NCBI GenBank assembly: GCA_003665825.1
Contig: QPFY01000019.1
Span: 62,001-126,000, forward strand
Source: Microbotryum silenes-acaulis
Lineage: Eukaryota > Basidiomycota > Microbotryomycetes > Microbotryales > Microbotryaceae
Direction: 5' to 3'
DNA: 64,000 nt
The notes below the pieces were generated by a model, which searched no databases, was not told where the DNA came from, and saw only the letters and a program-made list of their open reading frames with translations. Below, one piece after another: positions 19,037-31,432 of this stretch. The translations under genes were made by a program, and so were the position numbers. Position 1 is the stretch's first letter, and the number at the start of each line of letters is the position of its first letter.

Positions 19037-19451
19037 GGCGAGGAACACTCCAGAGTCGCGGGTCCCAACGGATCGCCCCGGGGCACAGTCAGGAGGTCAA
19101 GCTATCTGGCCGTACGTGGTGATGTCACCGGGCGCCGATGTCCGAAAAGCTGCGACCGCCAACAAGCCGGCGTGCCACGGTGCGACCAAGGTGAGATGGA
19201 GCAAAAGTCGATTGCTCGACCGGGTAGTTGACGGATGGGATGATCAGAGGTATGACATGGAGCGGAGGTTACTAGGCACCGGGAGCAGTGCGCGACGAGA
19301 GCTTCCGATTAATCCGGATTGATCCGATTGCTCCTGATTGATCTCCGCGAGTCAATGCAAGAGAAGCGCGCGTTGGGCCAACTCGCTCTCGCCTTCCTCC
19401 CACTCGAATCTATTTGATCCGATACCCCGCACGTATCACCAGCACAACACC
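19037..19451. promoter_or_regulatory. Shared divergent promoter region
   Basis: Intergenic space between two start codons facing away from each other (DUF4385 gene minus, p23 gene plus). It must hold both promoters. No clear TATA box; an ATTAATCCGGATTGATCCG palindrome-rich patch lies near 19308-19330. Confidence 0.45.
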
Positions 19452-20760
19452 ATGTCGTCAACATCTTACCCCGAGGTCCTGTGGGCCCAGCGCTCAAAGT
19501 GAGTCACCATACGTACCCCAGACACCTCGAGTGTCTTTTCTGCCGGCGTGGCCCCACCACGGAGCTTGATCGAACTTCGGAGAAGGAACCCATCCCGAGT
19601 GCATTTGGCGCCGTACCTACGTTCCTGTGCCACCTGGAATGGGTTATCGTCCATTTTACTGACCACCGGTCTCTCCTCGTCGCATGCTTTGATCACAACG
19701 CTCCCACCCACGTACACTCGTGTCCTGCGCCGACAGCGAGCACGAATCCGAGAAGAATATCGTCTACCTCACCATCGCCGTGCCCGAACTTGATCCTTCG
19801 TACGAGCTTTCGATCGAGGGCCAACATATCAAGTTCTCCGGCCGCTCGACCCCACCAAAAGGCACCAATACGGCTTCGACCGTTGCGGCCAAGACGTTCG
19901 CGTTCGAGCTCGAGCTCTTTGCCGAGGTCGAGGAGCTCAAGCGTACTTTGAACGGCAAAAACTTGAGCCTTGTGTTGCGCAAGAAGGTCGCCCAGGAGGA
20001 GTTCTGGCCCCGGTTGACCAAGGAGAAGCAAAAGCTCAACTACCTCAAGGTGCGTTAGCTCACACCGCCGCGTGCGCGTTATCCCCTTACGAGCGACACG
20101 GAGCATGACCCCTTTCACTCCGAAGAGCGTGGACAAGAACATGTGACTGACTCTGAGCCTGACTCTGAGCGCATATTCCCACCATCGACAGACCGACTTC
20201 AGCAAATGGGTTGACGAGGACGAGCAAGACCCCGCCGAGGAGGTCGAGGCTGCTGACCCGGTAAGCTTTCGAGTCATGCCCACTCGTCGAGCCAAACGAA
20301 GATTTTTGTGTTCTAACCCTGCTTCTCATACTTTTTCAGATGGCTGGAATGGGAGGCATGGGTGGCATGGGTGGTGGCATGGGTGGAGCCGGTGGTTCGC
20401 CTGACTTTGCCAGCATGATGGGAGGTATGGGCGGTATGGGAGGCGCCGGAGGGGAGATGGTAAGCTGATCAGATGTGGCACGATAGAGATTTCCGCGTAT
20501 CCTCTTCGGCTACTGACGTCTTACTATTTGGCGACTTGCGCAGGATTTCGAAAAGATGCTCGTGAGTTGCTGGTTTGTGCCTCTGATACTTACGGGCTTT
20601 CGGGTCTAAATCGAATGTCATTTCATTACAGGCTCAAATGAAGGCGCAAGGGATGGGCGGTCTCGGTGGTGAAGAAGGTGGTGACGATGCCGCCGCGCTC
20701 GACGCTCCCGAAGAAGACAGCAGCGACGACGACGGGCCGCCTCCTCTTGAGGAAGCCTAA
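19452..20760 (+). CDS. SBA1: Hsp90 co-chaperone p23 (Sba1/Wos2-like)
   Basis: Six exons in phase: 19452-19498, 19737-20049, 20192-20260, 20340-20459, 20544-20561, 20632-20760 (about 231 aa). The CS domain starts YPEVLWAQRS and continues with VYLTIAVPEL, IKFSGRSTP and NLSLVLRKK to the signature FWPRLTKEK, followed by DFSKWVDEDE, which in the family contacts Hsp90. The C terminus has a Gly-Met-rich segment (GMGGMGG type, exon 4) and a Glu/Asp-rich end. p23 stabilises ATP-bound, closed Hsp90 in the cytosol and nucleus (family knowledge). The Gly/Met segment is variable between species and likely disordered. Exon 5 is only 18 nt. Confidence 0.93.
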
Positions 20761-21930
20761 AGAGGGCAGAGCGACCGCCGAAACCAAGTCTACATTACAA
20801 GACACAACAATCCAGTTGACTAGGTAGCTGCGAGTCAGTTGTGAAGGCGCGCCGAATGGTGAAATCACAAAAGCAAAGTGCCAGTTGAATCCTTCGAGGT
20901 GGTGATGCTCCGTGCAGACTCTCCTTCCGCCCGGATGGCGACTGGTCGACCTACTCATAGCTGAGGGTGAGATACGGTAGATCTGACTCTCTCTCTCCGG
21001 TCTCGTCAGTCCCGGACACGGCCAGAAAACATTTTCTCGATCGAACTTCGGGATTGCGGGAAACTTGTCCTGAGCGGATAGCACGCCATGTTGGGTTGAG
21101 CAGTCGGAAGCATTGTTAAATCTCAGACTTGAGGCACTCGACGCTTTCTAGCTTGGCTGCGTGGTGGGATGCGACCGTGCCCAACGGTTAGCCAGGCCGG
21201 GTCCAAAAAGTGCTGACGTACACCTCGCGGCTCGCGGCAGCTCGGCGCTCTTTTGACTCGCTCCGTACCATCCCACCTGCACTACCCGCAGCATCCTTTG
21301 CTCCTCGCACATTACTTCACCTTCCGGAGTCTGTTGGATCCGACCCGCGCTTCCACCCTCATATTTTGCTGCGCGTCTTCGCCATCGCCACTTGCAACGC
21401 TCGAGTTTTCACTGCCCCTGCCCCTGGCCGCGTCGCACGTTGCTCACACGAACAGGTAGGTCGGTCGCAACAGCAGCTCCATCCATCCCGTGTTACCCCC
21501 ATCAGCACGCACCGTAGCCCGATCAAGCTGGTGACTTGATTACGCAACTACATCGCAGTCTTCAGCTCGAGTACAGCTTATGTCCTTGCTCGTCCACTGT
21601 TGCAAGCGTCGTCGACTTTACGAATCTCGTCATCGAGCCTTCAAAACTGCTCTCAAATGTGCGTACCCGAACTCTGCACTTTTGAGAAAGCATGACCTTC
21701 CTTCCACAACCTCTGCTGCTGCTGGTCGATTGGGGTGTGGCTGGCGATCGAGCTTATGACTCGGTTTCGGCCTGTAGCATGTGCTAGCTAGCTCGCCTGC
21801 GGTGTGCGCACGAGTCATCCGCGCATACCTCTACACAGCAGACATCCCGAAGGACCTTGTGCGCTAATGAACATCCACGCCCCACAGAGGGCATTCACTC
21901 CCCAAATCTTCAGCTTGAACGTCAACCATC
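20761..21930. other. Intergenic: p23 3' end and eIF5 5' leader
   Basis: No gene supported. Pyrimidine-rich stretches near 21270-21480 and a donor-like AAATGTGCGT near 21657 suggest an intron-containing 5' UTR of the eIF5 gene, but no exon can be proved. Confidence 0.4.
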
Positions 21931-23274
21931 ATGGCTGCGATCGTCAACATCCGTCGCGACGTCGACGACAAGTTCTACCGCTACAAGATGCCCTCGCTCT
22001 TGACCAAGATCGAGGGCCGCGGCAACGGCATCAAGACTGTGTTTCCCAACATGGCTGATGTCGCGCGAGCCTTGAATCGCCCGTCGTCGTACCCGACCAA
22101 GTTCTTTGGGTGCGAACTCGGCGCCCAGGCGACCTTCAACGACGAGACCGAACGCTACATCGTCAATGGCGCGCACGAGACGAATCGTCTGCGTGACTTG
22201 CTCGACGTCTTCATCGACAAGTTCGTGCTGTGCGCGTCGTGCAAGAACCCCGAAACGGAGCTCATCATCACCAAAGACGAATTCATCCTCCGTGACTGCA
22301 AGGCCTGCGGCAAGCGCGGCAACGTCGACATGCGCCACAAACTCACGACCTTCATCATTAAGAACCCCCCAAAATCCAAGAAAGCCGGTGGTCGATCCAA
22401 CAAGAAGGCCGTCGCCGGTGCTGACTCGATCGCGGGTCAACCCGGGGACGATGTCGGGGACGGCGAATCCGACGACGAACTGACAAAAAAGATCGAAGCC
22501 GGCGCCGCCGAGATGCTCAGTGACGAGCAGGCCAGGGCGTTGATCGCCCAGCGCGAGAAGGAAGACGACTGGTCGATTGACACGTCCAAGGAGGCCGTTG
22601 CGGCGCGCGTCAACCAGCTCGACTCGAAGCTGCAGAACTCGTTGGTCATCGATGACGACGATGATGAGGCCGGTGGACCGTACGATACGTTCGGCGATTG
22701 GGTGCGCGAGAATCGAGGGAGCGTGTCAGACGCCGAGGTGTACAAAAAGGCCGAGGAGATGAGCATCGCTAAAAAGCACAAGACGTTGATTGTGCTCATT
22801 CAAGCACTCTTCACCGATAAGATTGTTGAAGAGATTGACGCGCATTTGCCCCTCTTCTTCAAGGTCGGTCGTGGGTTTGTGCTTGACCTACACGCGCGAA
22901 GACAATGCTGAGTTGGGGATTTTGCAACACCAGATGACGACGTCGGAGAAGCACCAAAAGTCTTTGCTTGGCGGTGTTGAACGCCTCGTCGGCGAGACGT
23001 ATCCCGACCACATCCCGGACGTACCCAAGATCTTGATGAAGTTCTACCAGGCCGACGTGCTCGAGGAAGAGGTCGTCACGCACTGGGGAACTCACGCTTC
23101 TGGCAAGGTGAGTGGCGGCGGGCTGATACCTTACATTTTTGTTGTTCTTCGACTTATCCTCGCAATTCCCGCCGCCAGTACGTCGACAAAAAAATCTCGA
23201 AAAAGGTCCGGAAGGCCGCTGGCCCGTTCGTGGAATGGCTAGCTGAAGCCGAATCCGACGAAGAGAGTGAATGA
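21931..23274 (+). CDS. TIF5: Translation initiation factor eIF5
   Basis: Three exons: 21931-22863, 22913-23107, 23179-23274 (about 406 aa). The N-terminal domain opens [16 protein letters not shown]; Arg17 corresponds to the catalytic arginine of the eIF2 GTPase-activating function. EGRGNGIKT and the four-cysteine zinc motif (CASC ... CKAC) follow. The C-terminal W2/HEAT domain contains LGGVERLVG and ends with the aromatic/acidic box [14 protein letters not shown], which binds eIF2-beta and eIF1. eIF5 triggers GTP hydrolysis on eIF2 at the start codon. The first intron was placed as 22864-22912 (49 nt, branch CTTGAC); a shorter alternative would also keep frame. Confidence 0.95.
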
Positions 23275-24474
23275 GCCCTAGTCTCAACCACCAGTCGTTC
23301 ATCCTTCTTTCCTGTACTATCGTCTGCCTTTTCTTCACATCGCTTGCGCAAAGGAACGTCACCTCTCCACTATACTGCATTCTGGCCCATCTGTCAAGCC
23401 CCTACTCGAGAGAGAGTTGTATTGCCGGACGAACGAGATGGGTGGCGCTGCGCTGTCCCAAGCGTGAAACCCTCCACGTGCTTTAGCTTGACTTGGTGGT
23501 CGAACAGTCCTTTTGTTCTTCAGTAAGCCGAGCCTTCTGCAAGCCGAGAAGCTAGAGCTCAACAAGACCCGAGAGAGCTGCGCTAGTCGAAGAGAGGGGC
23601 CATCGCGCGAATACCCGCAGCGCGAGAAAGCTGTGCAGTGCGTTTCCCTGCGTGCCTGCGCTTCAGAGTCTATGGAACAGATATTGAATTTAATCCAACT
23701 AACCGCGCTCGCCAAGAAAGAAAGCTTGAGGCGTGGACTCAGGTATTAGCGGGCATGGGCTGGCCAGTGCAAGTTTGGGCACATCTAGTCTAGCAACCTA
23801 AAACCTGTGGGCAGGGGCTAGCACAGCTACTATGCGCACTAACGAGCTCCTAGTTCGACAGGCGATGCGGATGGTGCATCGCTTGCTCGAAACCGGGTAA
23901 AAATGATGTCGAATAACGCGGTGTCGTGGCACAATCATGCGCATGTTGACCCCGAACCAACAAATCTGCACTCGCCCTTGCACCCTTTGTTGTACCACGT
24001 TCTCGCAAGGCGTTTCCGATTTTGGAATCGGATCTGGCTCTTCGCCCTTGTCCGGTCTTTCTTTCTAGTCAGGTATGTATTGCTCTTGCAGCGATGCTCA
24101 GTCTGTTTTTCGACGTTTGATGGGGGATGAACATGTTTGGTGAGGGCAGGATTCGCTTCGGAGTCTCGAGCGAAGACTCCGGGCGAGCGCTCACGATGCG
24201 TGTTGCATCGTTGTGTTCCGTGTGCGGTCCCGGTGCAGTAGACTTCACGTGTACTGTTCACGCGGAAGCGGGAAACTAGCAGAAGGCCCAGAAAAGCGCC
24301 GGAAGGTCCTAGCGAGACCGCTGTGGGAGGAGGCCGACCAAGTCTTTTTTGACTCGAACAGAGTTGTCCACCGCCATGTCTCAACCGGGGAAGCATGGTC
24401 AAACGCACTCGGTAATGCACATGATTCATACATCCTCTCGGAGGATTTCATCGACTTATGATTTGCAACACCTG
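23275..24474. other. Intergenic, no gene seen
   Basis: Holds the eIF5 3' flank and sequence downstream of the convergent gene at 24475-26939. No open frame with coding character and no repeats noticed. Confidence 0.4.
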
Positions 24475-26939
24475 CTACCCTACCGATTCCTCCGCACGCC
24501 TTCGCCAGACTTCATACGATTGCCGCCTGCCTTTCTCAATCTTTCTAACCTGCTTGCGATACATCTTCCTCACCTGCTCCCATTCTGGGACGGACAACAA
24601 ACCCCGATACTGACCCTTCTCACCCTTCATGACTAAACTCGTCCATAGGAACCATTCGAGTTGCTGGCCGGCCATGAAGTGCTCGATGACGGGCGCAAAG
24701 TGGTTCCAACACGCGAGTTCGCGCGCGACGATCGAAGGTGGGAAGGGGTTCAATATCGTCCACGAGTGGTGCAGCCGGCGGATGAGACGTTCTTTCGCGG
24801 TGTAGGACGTGCGTAAAAGTAACTGCATACGGGACTCGAAGTATTGAGGATCAGAAGGGCTCTCGGGCACTCTGGCACTGAAGCAGCTCGACAGACTGAC
24901 CGCGTTAAGTTGCTGCCGAACCTGGATCGTACTCAAAGGTGTCTCAGTGGTGCTTGGCTCCATGATACGCTGGCCCAGATCCACCGGTCGTTTTGTCTGG
25001 TAGGATCAAGTACCCAACCGGGACAGTGTCAGTCTGCTGCAGTAAGGGGTTCCAATTCCACTGAAATGCAAAGTGAAAGCCGCACCACGAAGTCGTAGGT
25101 ATACCGTGTTGGACCATGGTCAACCGGCTGAAGGATCTCAATCCGACCCGGTATCGTCTCTTGACTTTCCTGGTACCGCATCGATGCAACGTCCAAAGCA
25201 TCGGGTAACCAAACCGGGTCATTCTCGAGTCTGACCCGATCGAGGCGCCGATCGAGCTCTCGAGCCGAGAAGTCCAGTTCGAACATTTGGCTGTCAAGCA
25301 TCGCCGCTGATCGATAAGCCATTCGAGCCGCCATTGTCTTGGAGAAGCGAAGGGTCTGTTCAGAACCGTAAGGGATGATGTGCTCCACGCCTCGAACGTC
25401 GCAGTCAGAGATGGGCAGGCAAGCTTTTGTGTCCCATTTCTCGCCGTCCAGGCTACGCAGAGTGATCTCGACGTGGATATCCGTAGCCGTTCGAAGAGCT
25501 GTGGGATCAAAGTCCAGCTCGAATGTGTGTGGTTTGGATCTCTCAAAAATGGGCCGGGTCGCATTCGATGTGCAGCGTTCGAGACGCACGCACTCGCCGA
25601 CGAGGTCGAGCTCGGTTCGACCTCCATCCACATCCGCGACAAGCGCGAGTTCAAGCTCAAGGTCGATGGCTTGACCTTCCGGAGGTTCTCGATTCAAGGC
25701 GAGGCAGTCGATATTGAGATAAAGCACGTCGATGATGATGCGGCGTGACCAGTTGGCCGAGGCGATGAACAGCTCGGGGTCAACGACAAACTGCTCGGGT
25801 GTGGGGATGGTCGATGATCGGATCGGCGAACGTGGATCGGTCGTTTTGCTAGTATTCCACCTCGATGAAACACCGAGGTGACTCGTAGACGATCGTCTAG
25901 CCGAAGCCGTCTCCTCTTCGTCAAATAAGTTATGGGAATATCTCGCTCGCTTCGGAGACGAGGGTCGACCGTCTCGCTCGTCATCAAGCTCCTCATCAAG
26001 CTCCTCATCGGTGTCGTCAATGATGATGACATCGATGTCACCCGCCACAGCCGGACCCTTTCCCCCGTTTGGTTCATGAAAGGTCCTCAGATCGACTGAA
26101 GATCCTCGAGCGGACGCAATGGAGACGGGCGGGGTCGGATAACGAGCTCGGAGTATCGACGAGGTTGGCTTGAGCGACTTGGGCACGATTTGAGGTGAAG
26201 GCTCTCGTTTCGGCCAAGAAGCTCTCGCATCCTCTGTAGGAGAGGGCGTCCGAGACCTTCTACGCAGAGTTGTGGTCATGGGTGTAGTTGACGAATTGGG
26301 TATGCAGGTCGAGGCGGACGAGGGGGTGCCTCTTGTTATGGGGTCGGCTCCGTTCCCAGGGAGTAGGGACAAAGACGTCGAGGCTGAAGGCCTGCTTGAA
26401 GCTCCGTTCAAGATCATTCGCTTCTTTGATAGCCCTTTCACCTGAATCGAAAGAACTGGTGATGTCCACTGCGTGCTCGAGCTGACGCCGGTAGATCTGG
26501 TCTTGTGCATTGGGGAGGAGGAGCCCAGCTTGCCCGGTCTCGGCGCTTGTTCGACCACGGCTTCCGAGGATTTGTTTCTAGTGGCGTGCGAATCACCACT
26601 CGACCGTCCAAAGGCTCGATCAGACATGGGTGAAAGAGAAGCCAAGTTAGGTCTTCGTATCGTCCTAGCCGAGGGCTCGCCTTTACATTGATCGGGACCG
26701 CTCGAATCACGTGACCGTCCTACTGATTCACAAGATTCTTGCGAGTCTGAACTCGACGGTGCTAGAATCGAGGCTTCATGAGGTTCCAGCCATGACGTCC
26801 ATGACGCTGATGACGCTTGGTTGCGCTTTGGACTCGAGTTTGACTCTGGTCCAAGGTCCAGTGCGGGCGTGTCCATGAGGCGCGAAGTTGATGGTGCCCG
26901 CGGAGGATCGAAGGTGGGGGAGATTGCTCGTGACGACAT
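24475..26939 (-). CDS. Unrecognised Ser-rich protein with a SUMO-interacting motif
   Basis: Minus-strand frame from ATG 26939 for about 630 codons, then probably one intron near 25090-24990 leading into the frame that ends at 24475. The N-terminal half is Ser/Pro-rich and low complexity. About residue 320 it carries DIDVIIIDDTDEELDEELDD, a textbook SUMO-interacting motif (hydrophobic core plus acidic tail). The C-terminal half is ordered-looking (IIIDVLYLNIDCL, LELELALVADVDG, VEHIIPYGSEQ). The last exon has a Trp-rich helical block (LACWNHFAPV, LEWFLWTSLVMKG) followed by a basic end. I do not recognise the family; the tail faintly recalls a VEFS box of SUZ12-like proteins, which is only a guess. 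The exact splice is unresolved (a 92-nt intron ending CTACCAG keeps frame). Confidence 0.65.
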
Positions 26940-27639
26940 CGTGCGGGCCACCGGTGGGTATGAATGAACGACGATGAAGATGATAGCCTCGAGCTGGATT
27001 GTGATGAAGTCGCACTCCGGGTTGAACGTGGCGGAAGGGTTCTGCTGCTACGTTGAATAACGTGCACCCCTATCCCGTGTCTGAGTCCGCCTCTATCGGC
27101 GATGTGAGCTTGAGTATGAGCATCCGTCCGAAAGCAAGCAGAAACAATGACAGGTTAAACCCTCTTTCGACTCACCACCAAAAGCACTAGCCAGAATACC
27201 ACAAGGAGTGAATGCTCAGCGATGCGGCCCTCGTAGCCCTCTCTGCGAGGTCGACGAACGCCGCGCCTCGCACCGGTGACGGCTTCCACTGCTGGGCGAC
27301 CCGAGCAGTGCAGCGAAGCCTTTGCCGGTCCAAAGCGCGACAGGTGAGATAGCCGTCACAGCCGGACGATAAATACCAAGAAGGGCTGTGTCAACGGTCT
27401 GAAGTAGGTAGCCAGATAGAGACGCGCCGCGCCGCCCACTCAATCCGTCACACGCGCTTTCACGATCTGTGAGACACTCTTCAAATGACTTGCAAAATCT
27501 TCACCCACCACAAGCACCAGAGTAGACCCTAATAACGAGTCTGGTTCAAACGATTATGACTCCAACAGGACGAGAAGAAAATAAAGGTTATAAATTATCT
27601 ACAGAATTTGTCCACGACGTTCACTTCATCTCCTTCGTA
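26940..27639. other. Intergenic, no gene seen
   Basis: Between the start of the SIM protein gene and the stop of the membrane protein gene, both on the minus strand. Should contain the SIM gene promoter. No repeats or RNA genes noticed. Confidence 0.4.
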
Positions 27640-28921
27640 CTAGGCGCGGGCGACCTCTTCCTCGTCGGCCAACCGAATAGCTCCTTCGCGATCGTGCTTG
27701 ATCATCGACCATCCGACCGAGGAAAGGAGCGAGACTCCGACCATGACCGCGGCCAAGACCAACGCGATCCAAATCTGCGCCGACTTGCCCTCGCTCTGAA
27801 TTGTCTCGGCCACGACGAGGTAGATGCACGAAGCCGCAAAGACAAAGTCTCGTAGGTAAAACACCTCGGCAGCGTTGATCAACGCAACGACGATAATGAT
27901 GGCAAACATGATCCAGCCGTGCGTCGAGTGCGCGGCTTCCCACGATGGGCGGTGGCCGCTCTTGGCAGGGTGGCGGTAGTAGCTGTCGGAGAGCGAGGAT
28001 CCAACATGGGTGAGCGACCTTCAGCTGATCGTGACTCTGGTCGCGAGGCCACGCGCCAAGACTTACCGAAGGGCCAACAGACCTCCTTGCCAGACGTCGA
28101 CTTGCAACAGGATTGCAAGGAACATGCTGCGAAGACGGCGTAAACACAGATTGAGCCCTGAAATTTGTTCCTTTGGCGAGCCACGTTCGAGACTGCTGGG
28201 GTACTGACCGAATCGGCATGTGAATGAAGGCAAAATCGAATGGTCGGGACGCGACAGGCGGGAACCTCAACAGCGTCGCCCAGATCGAGATGACCATGCT
28301 GAGCACGACCAGAAGAATGATCTGCGCTACGAGGAAGAAACGCAAGACGAAGCAGCCGATCCAGGCGCTCATCTGCATGATTCCCAGATCCCGGATTTTG
28401 GTCATCGGGGTAGCGTTTCAGCGAGAGATGATCCTTCAAAGGGGGAGCTCAAAGATGCGCCATGTTTGATGGGAACTGACCAAAAGGTTGACGAAAGCGA
28501 GACGCAGTCCAACTCCTTTGACGAGGATCGGTTGCGAGCCTGCGGGACGGACGCCCAAGAGGATCGCCTGCGAGTGAGTTCCGGGCCAGATTACCGTCAG
28601 TCTGCCTGAAATGAAGAGCTCTTAGAGCTGCTAAAGTTGAGCGCTCTCATTGTGACTGACCTGACCAACGAGAAGAGAGGCAATGACGAGCCAGTACAAG
28701 CCAATGAGCTTCGTTGCCGGGGTCATAATGGTCAAGTAGAGCTCGGAGACCTCCGCCAAGGTCGGCTTGGCCACGAGCGAGCTCAGCAGCGACGCGATGA
28801 TGAACACGAGCAGCGAGATGGGCAGCGCGATTTGCGATCGTGCGAATCGACGTTGCTGAGTCGCCAATGCGGCTTCGTCGGGTGACAGGGCCACAGGGGC
28901 CGCGGTGGAGGAGGAAGGCAT
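27640..28921 (-). CDS. Seven-helix membrane protein, family unknown
   Basis: Five exons keep phase: 28921-28666, 28605-28481, 28372-28209, 28126-28067, 27982-27640 (about 315 aa). An in-frame upstream ATG at 29119 would add a disordered Ser/Thr/Ala-rich N terminus. Hydrophobic segments in order: LPISLLVFIIASLLSSLVA; ATKLIGLYWLVIASLLV; GVGLRLAFVNLL; IGCFVLRFFLVAQIILLVV; FLAILLQVDVW; MFAIIIVVALINAAEVFYL with FVFAASCIYLVVAE; and IWIALVLAAVMVGVSLL. It ends with a charged cytosolic-type tail (ADEEEVARA). No signal peptide. The charged/aromatic loop between helices 5 and 6 contains YYRHPAKSGHRPSW. Seven segments could mean a receptor-like or transporter-like fold; not recognised. Confidence 0.8.
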
Positions 28922-29119
28922 CTTGGCGTCCGAGGCTGGGGCGGCGGCGGCGGTGGTGGTCGTGGTGGTGGAGGCGGCGGGGAGGGACACCGAAGCCGAG
29001 ATCGGGTCTGAGAGCGAGGGGTCGGAAGAGGCGGTTGGGTCTCGAGGTGGGAGCGCTACGAAAGGTTGGGGTGGCTCAATACGATCAAGAGTGCCGGATG
29101 ATGACAGGCGTAATGCCAT

Positions 29120-30639
29120 GCAGGTGCGGGTGAGGACACAACGCAGCCCGAAAGCAGGATCCGCACCAAGGCACGCCGGGCACCCGCACGAAACTCGCAC
29201 GAACCCGCGACGCCCACCCTGACAACTGACGACGTCATCACGCGCACCTGCAACTTGAAGCACCGGCCACGCAGGCAAAAGCTACACATCGGCGCCTGGT
29301 ACTTATGGTAATTGTATATTCGCCTTTGCTTACGGCGCCCCTAAGGAAATTTTGTGGCGCGCGTTTTGCATTCGTGTAGGGTCGCCATAGATCTGAAATC
29401 CATAGGTGGCAGTGCGGTGAATTTCTCTTGTCGCACACTGCATACAGCCGTAAGGGTTTGCGTGGCCACACTGTTGATAAGGAAGACACGATCGGCGGCG
29501 GCATCCGCGTCAAGTTTGGATTATAACAACACCGAGCAGGGCTGTCATGGCAAAATCAAGACTGTGCGGCGTGCCGCCTACAATCAGGGAAAGCTCAGCA
29601 ACTGACCCAAATCGTCGGTAACATCTAAGTTCCGGCTGTGCAGTCCCAGCCCATCTGACCGCTGTACGAGTACCCGTGCTATTGCTTCGTATTGCAGTCG
29701 CTAGTCGTTGCCATTTGCTCGTCGTGACATCTGACGTCGAGACTGTAGAAACGACTTGGGTCCAGTAACATCGGGTGACGGTCTTAGCCGCGCTCATCCT
29801 ACCTATTGCTATCAGCGGGCCGCCGGTGACGCCGCGACGCGATGGCCGAAGTCTTCGAGTCGTCGGCGGGTCCTTCGATGGCCGAATGAGCGCATTCTGC
29901 CTCCAAATAAGCCGACATCGAGAGAGGAGTAGCCTCGGGAAAACAACTCGCACTTAGCGCGCTTCATGCCAAATGATAACTAATCCCCGAATCGAATTTC
30001 AAATCCGTGGTGCATGCGCATCTCGATACGTGCACTCAAAAACTACTAAAAAACGAAAAGGGTTCACGAGGGAGGCTCAATGTAGGAGTCGGATCTGACT
30101 AGGCTAATCAAGGACGAGTCGCCTGCCACTTAGCACCGCCAACATAGAGTTCCGAGGTGTAACCAATTCGAAATTAACAGAAAACAAAAGGGGACCTTGT
30201 CGACCGAGGTGGAGATGGCTTGAAGACCGTGTGCAGCTGGAGGTTGACGCGTACACCAGAAGTAAGCCACCTGGTACCATAGGATTAGGGTACATGCTAC
30301 TCACTGATGTTATGGGTACCGTGAACCTCCTTCGATCCGAGCAGGTGAGATCGGTCGACTCGGTGACGCAGTGGAGGCTACTGTGTGGAGAGAGTGTAGG
30401 CGAGGATCGAATCGTCAGCCCTGCCTCGCCCGTCGTCAAGGGCCGGCGAGCACGATCGAACCATCGATCGATCAAGGGTCAAAGCAAAGACTCACGGGGT
30501 ACGATCAAATGCAAGCGGTCTTGTGGACCAGGAACAACCTCAGTGACATGCCGTAGGCGCCATTCAACACTCGTCGACGAGTGGATAGGCTGATGGCAAG
30601 CCGTGACGCAGTGAGAGACGGTAAGGTCGGAGGCAGTGG
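29120..30639. other. Gene-free region
   Basis: Contains the membrane-protein promoter at its left end, then AT-richer sequence. No coding frame with sensible composition and no transposon signature recognised on either strand. Confidence 0.4.
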
Positions 30640-31300
30640 CGAGGTGGGAAGCGAGAGATCGCAGTGAGAGGGGAGAGGGGAGAGGGGTAAGATGATGGAG
30701 GTGATGTGGTGAAAGATGGACGCGAGACGGGTGAACACGAGACGAGTCAGTCCGACCATACGCCACACGAACCCGATCACAGCTAGGTGGTTACTCACAC
30801 TTTTGACGGTGGGAGGGATCGAACGACAGACTCTACCACACCACAAAGGCCCCCGTTTCGTATCCTCCTGAAAAGGGGGGCGATGTTGGCAAGATTAAGT
30901 GGTGCACAAAGTGTAGAGCGTGTCGACGAGGGAAGGAAGGAGGGGGAGGGAGGCTGGGGAAGGCAAATTGGGAGGGGTCAAAGACGAGTGAGGAGAGACG
31001 ACGACGATAAGACGAGGTAAACGAGATGCGAGGTGGGATGGGATAGGGTGGGATCGGGTGAGGGGAGGTTAAGGTCAAGGTGAAGGTGGAATCAAGGTGG
31101 GGTGAAACGAGGGTCAGGTGAGGCGAGAGGTGAGGTGAGGTGAGGGGAGGGGAGAGGAGTGTCGAATGAGGTTGAAATGAGGGGGGGTGAAGAGGTGAGG
31201 GGGAGGTGAGGGGGAGGTCGCCACGATCGAGTCAGCATTCACCGCTCGAGGCACAAACAAGCTCGTCGAGTCGCACCAGGCATCAACTCACAGGTAGAGA
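30640..31300 (+). repeat. Purine-rich (GGTGAG/GGGGA) low-complexity tract
   Basis: Long stretches of the plus strand are nearly all G and A with repeats such as GAGGTGAGGTGAGG near 31120-31210. Such tracts can form G-quadruplex or triplex structures; that is inference. Confidence 0.6.
30810..30935 (+). repeat. About 125-bp direct repeat, copy 1
   Basis: Shares the block GATCGAACGAC, ACTCTACCACACCACAAAGG, CGTTTCGTATCCTCCTG and GTGTCGACGAGG-type sequence with 31308-31432; the two copies differ at few positions. It contains a B-box-like TTCGATC on the minus strand but no tRNA fold. Confidence 0.7.
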
Positions 31301-31307
31301 GGGTGGG

Positions 31308-31432
31308 AAGGGGGGATGATCGAACGACCGACTCTACCACACCACAAAGGCGACCGTTTCGTATCCTCCTGAAAAGGGGGGCGATGTCGGCAAGACTAAG
31401 TGGTGCGAGAAGTGCAGAGCGCGTCGACGAGG
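31308..31432 (+). repeat. About 125-bp direct repeat, copy 2
   Basis: Second copy of the repeat at 30810-30935, 500 bp downstream, same orientation, more than 90 percent identical by eye. The flanks are not similar apart from purine richness. Confidence 0.7.

Noticed and set aside
28631..29278. Coding start far upstream (29278) for the membrane protein
   Set aside because: Only the ATG codons at 29119 and 28921 are in frame and plausible; sequence further upstream has no Met-initiated coding character.
30810..30860. tRNA suggested by a TTCGATC B-box-like sequence on the minus strand
   Set aside because: No T stem, acceptor stem or A box can be formed, and the second copy diverges right after the box.
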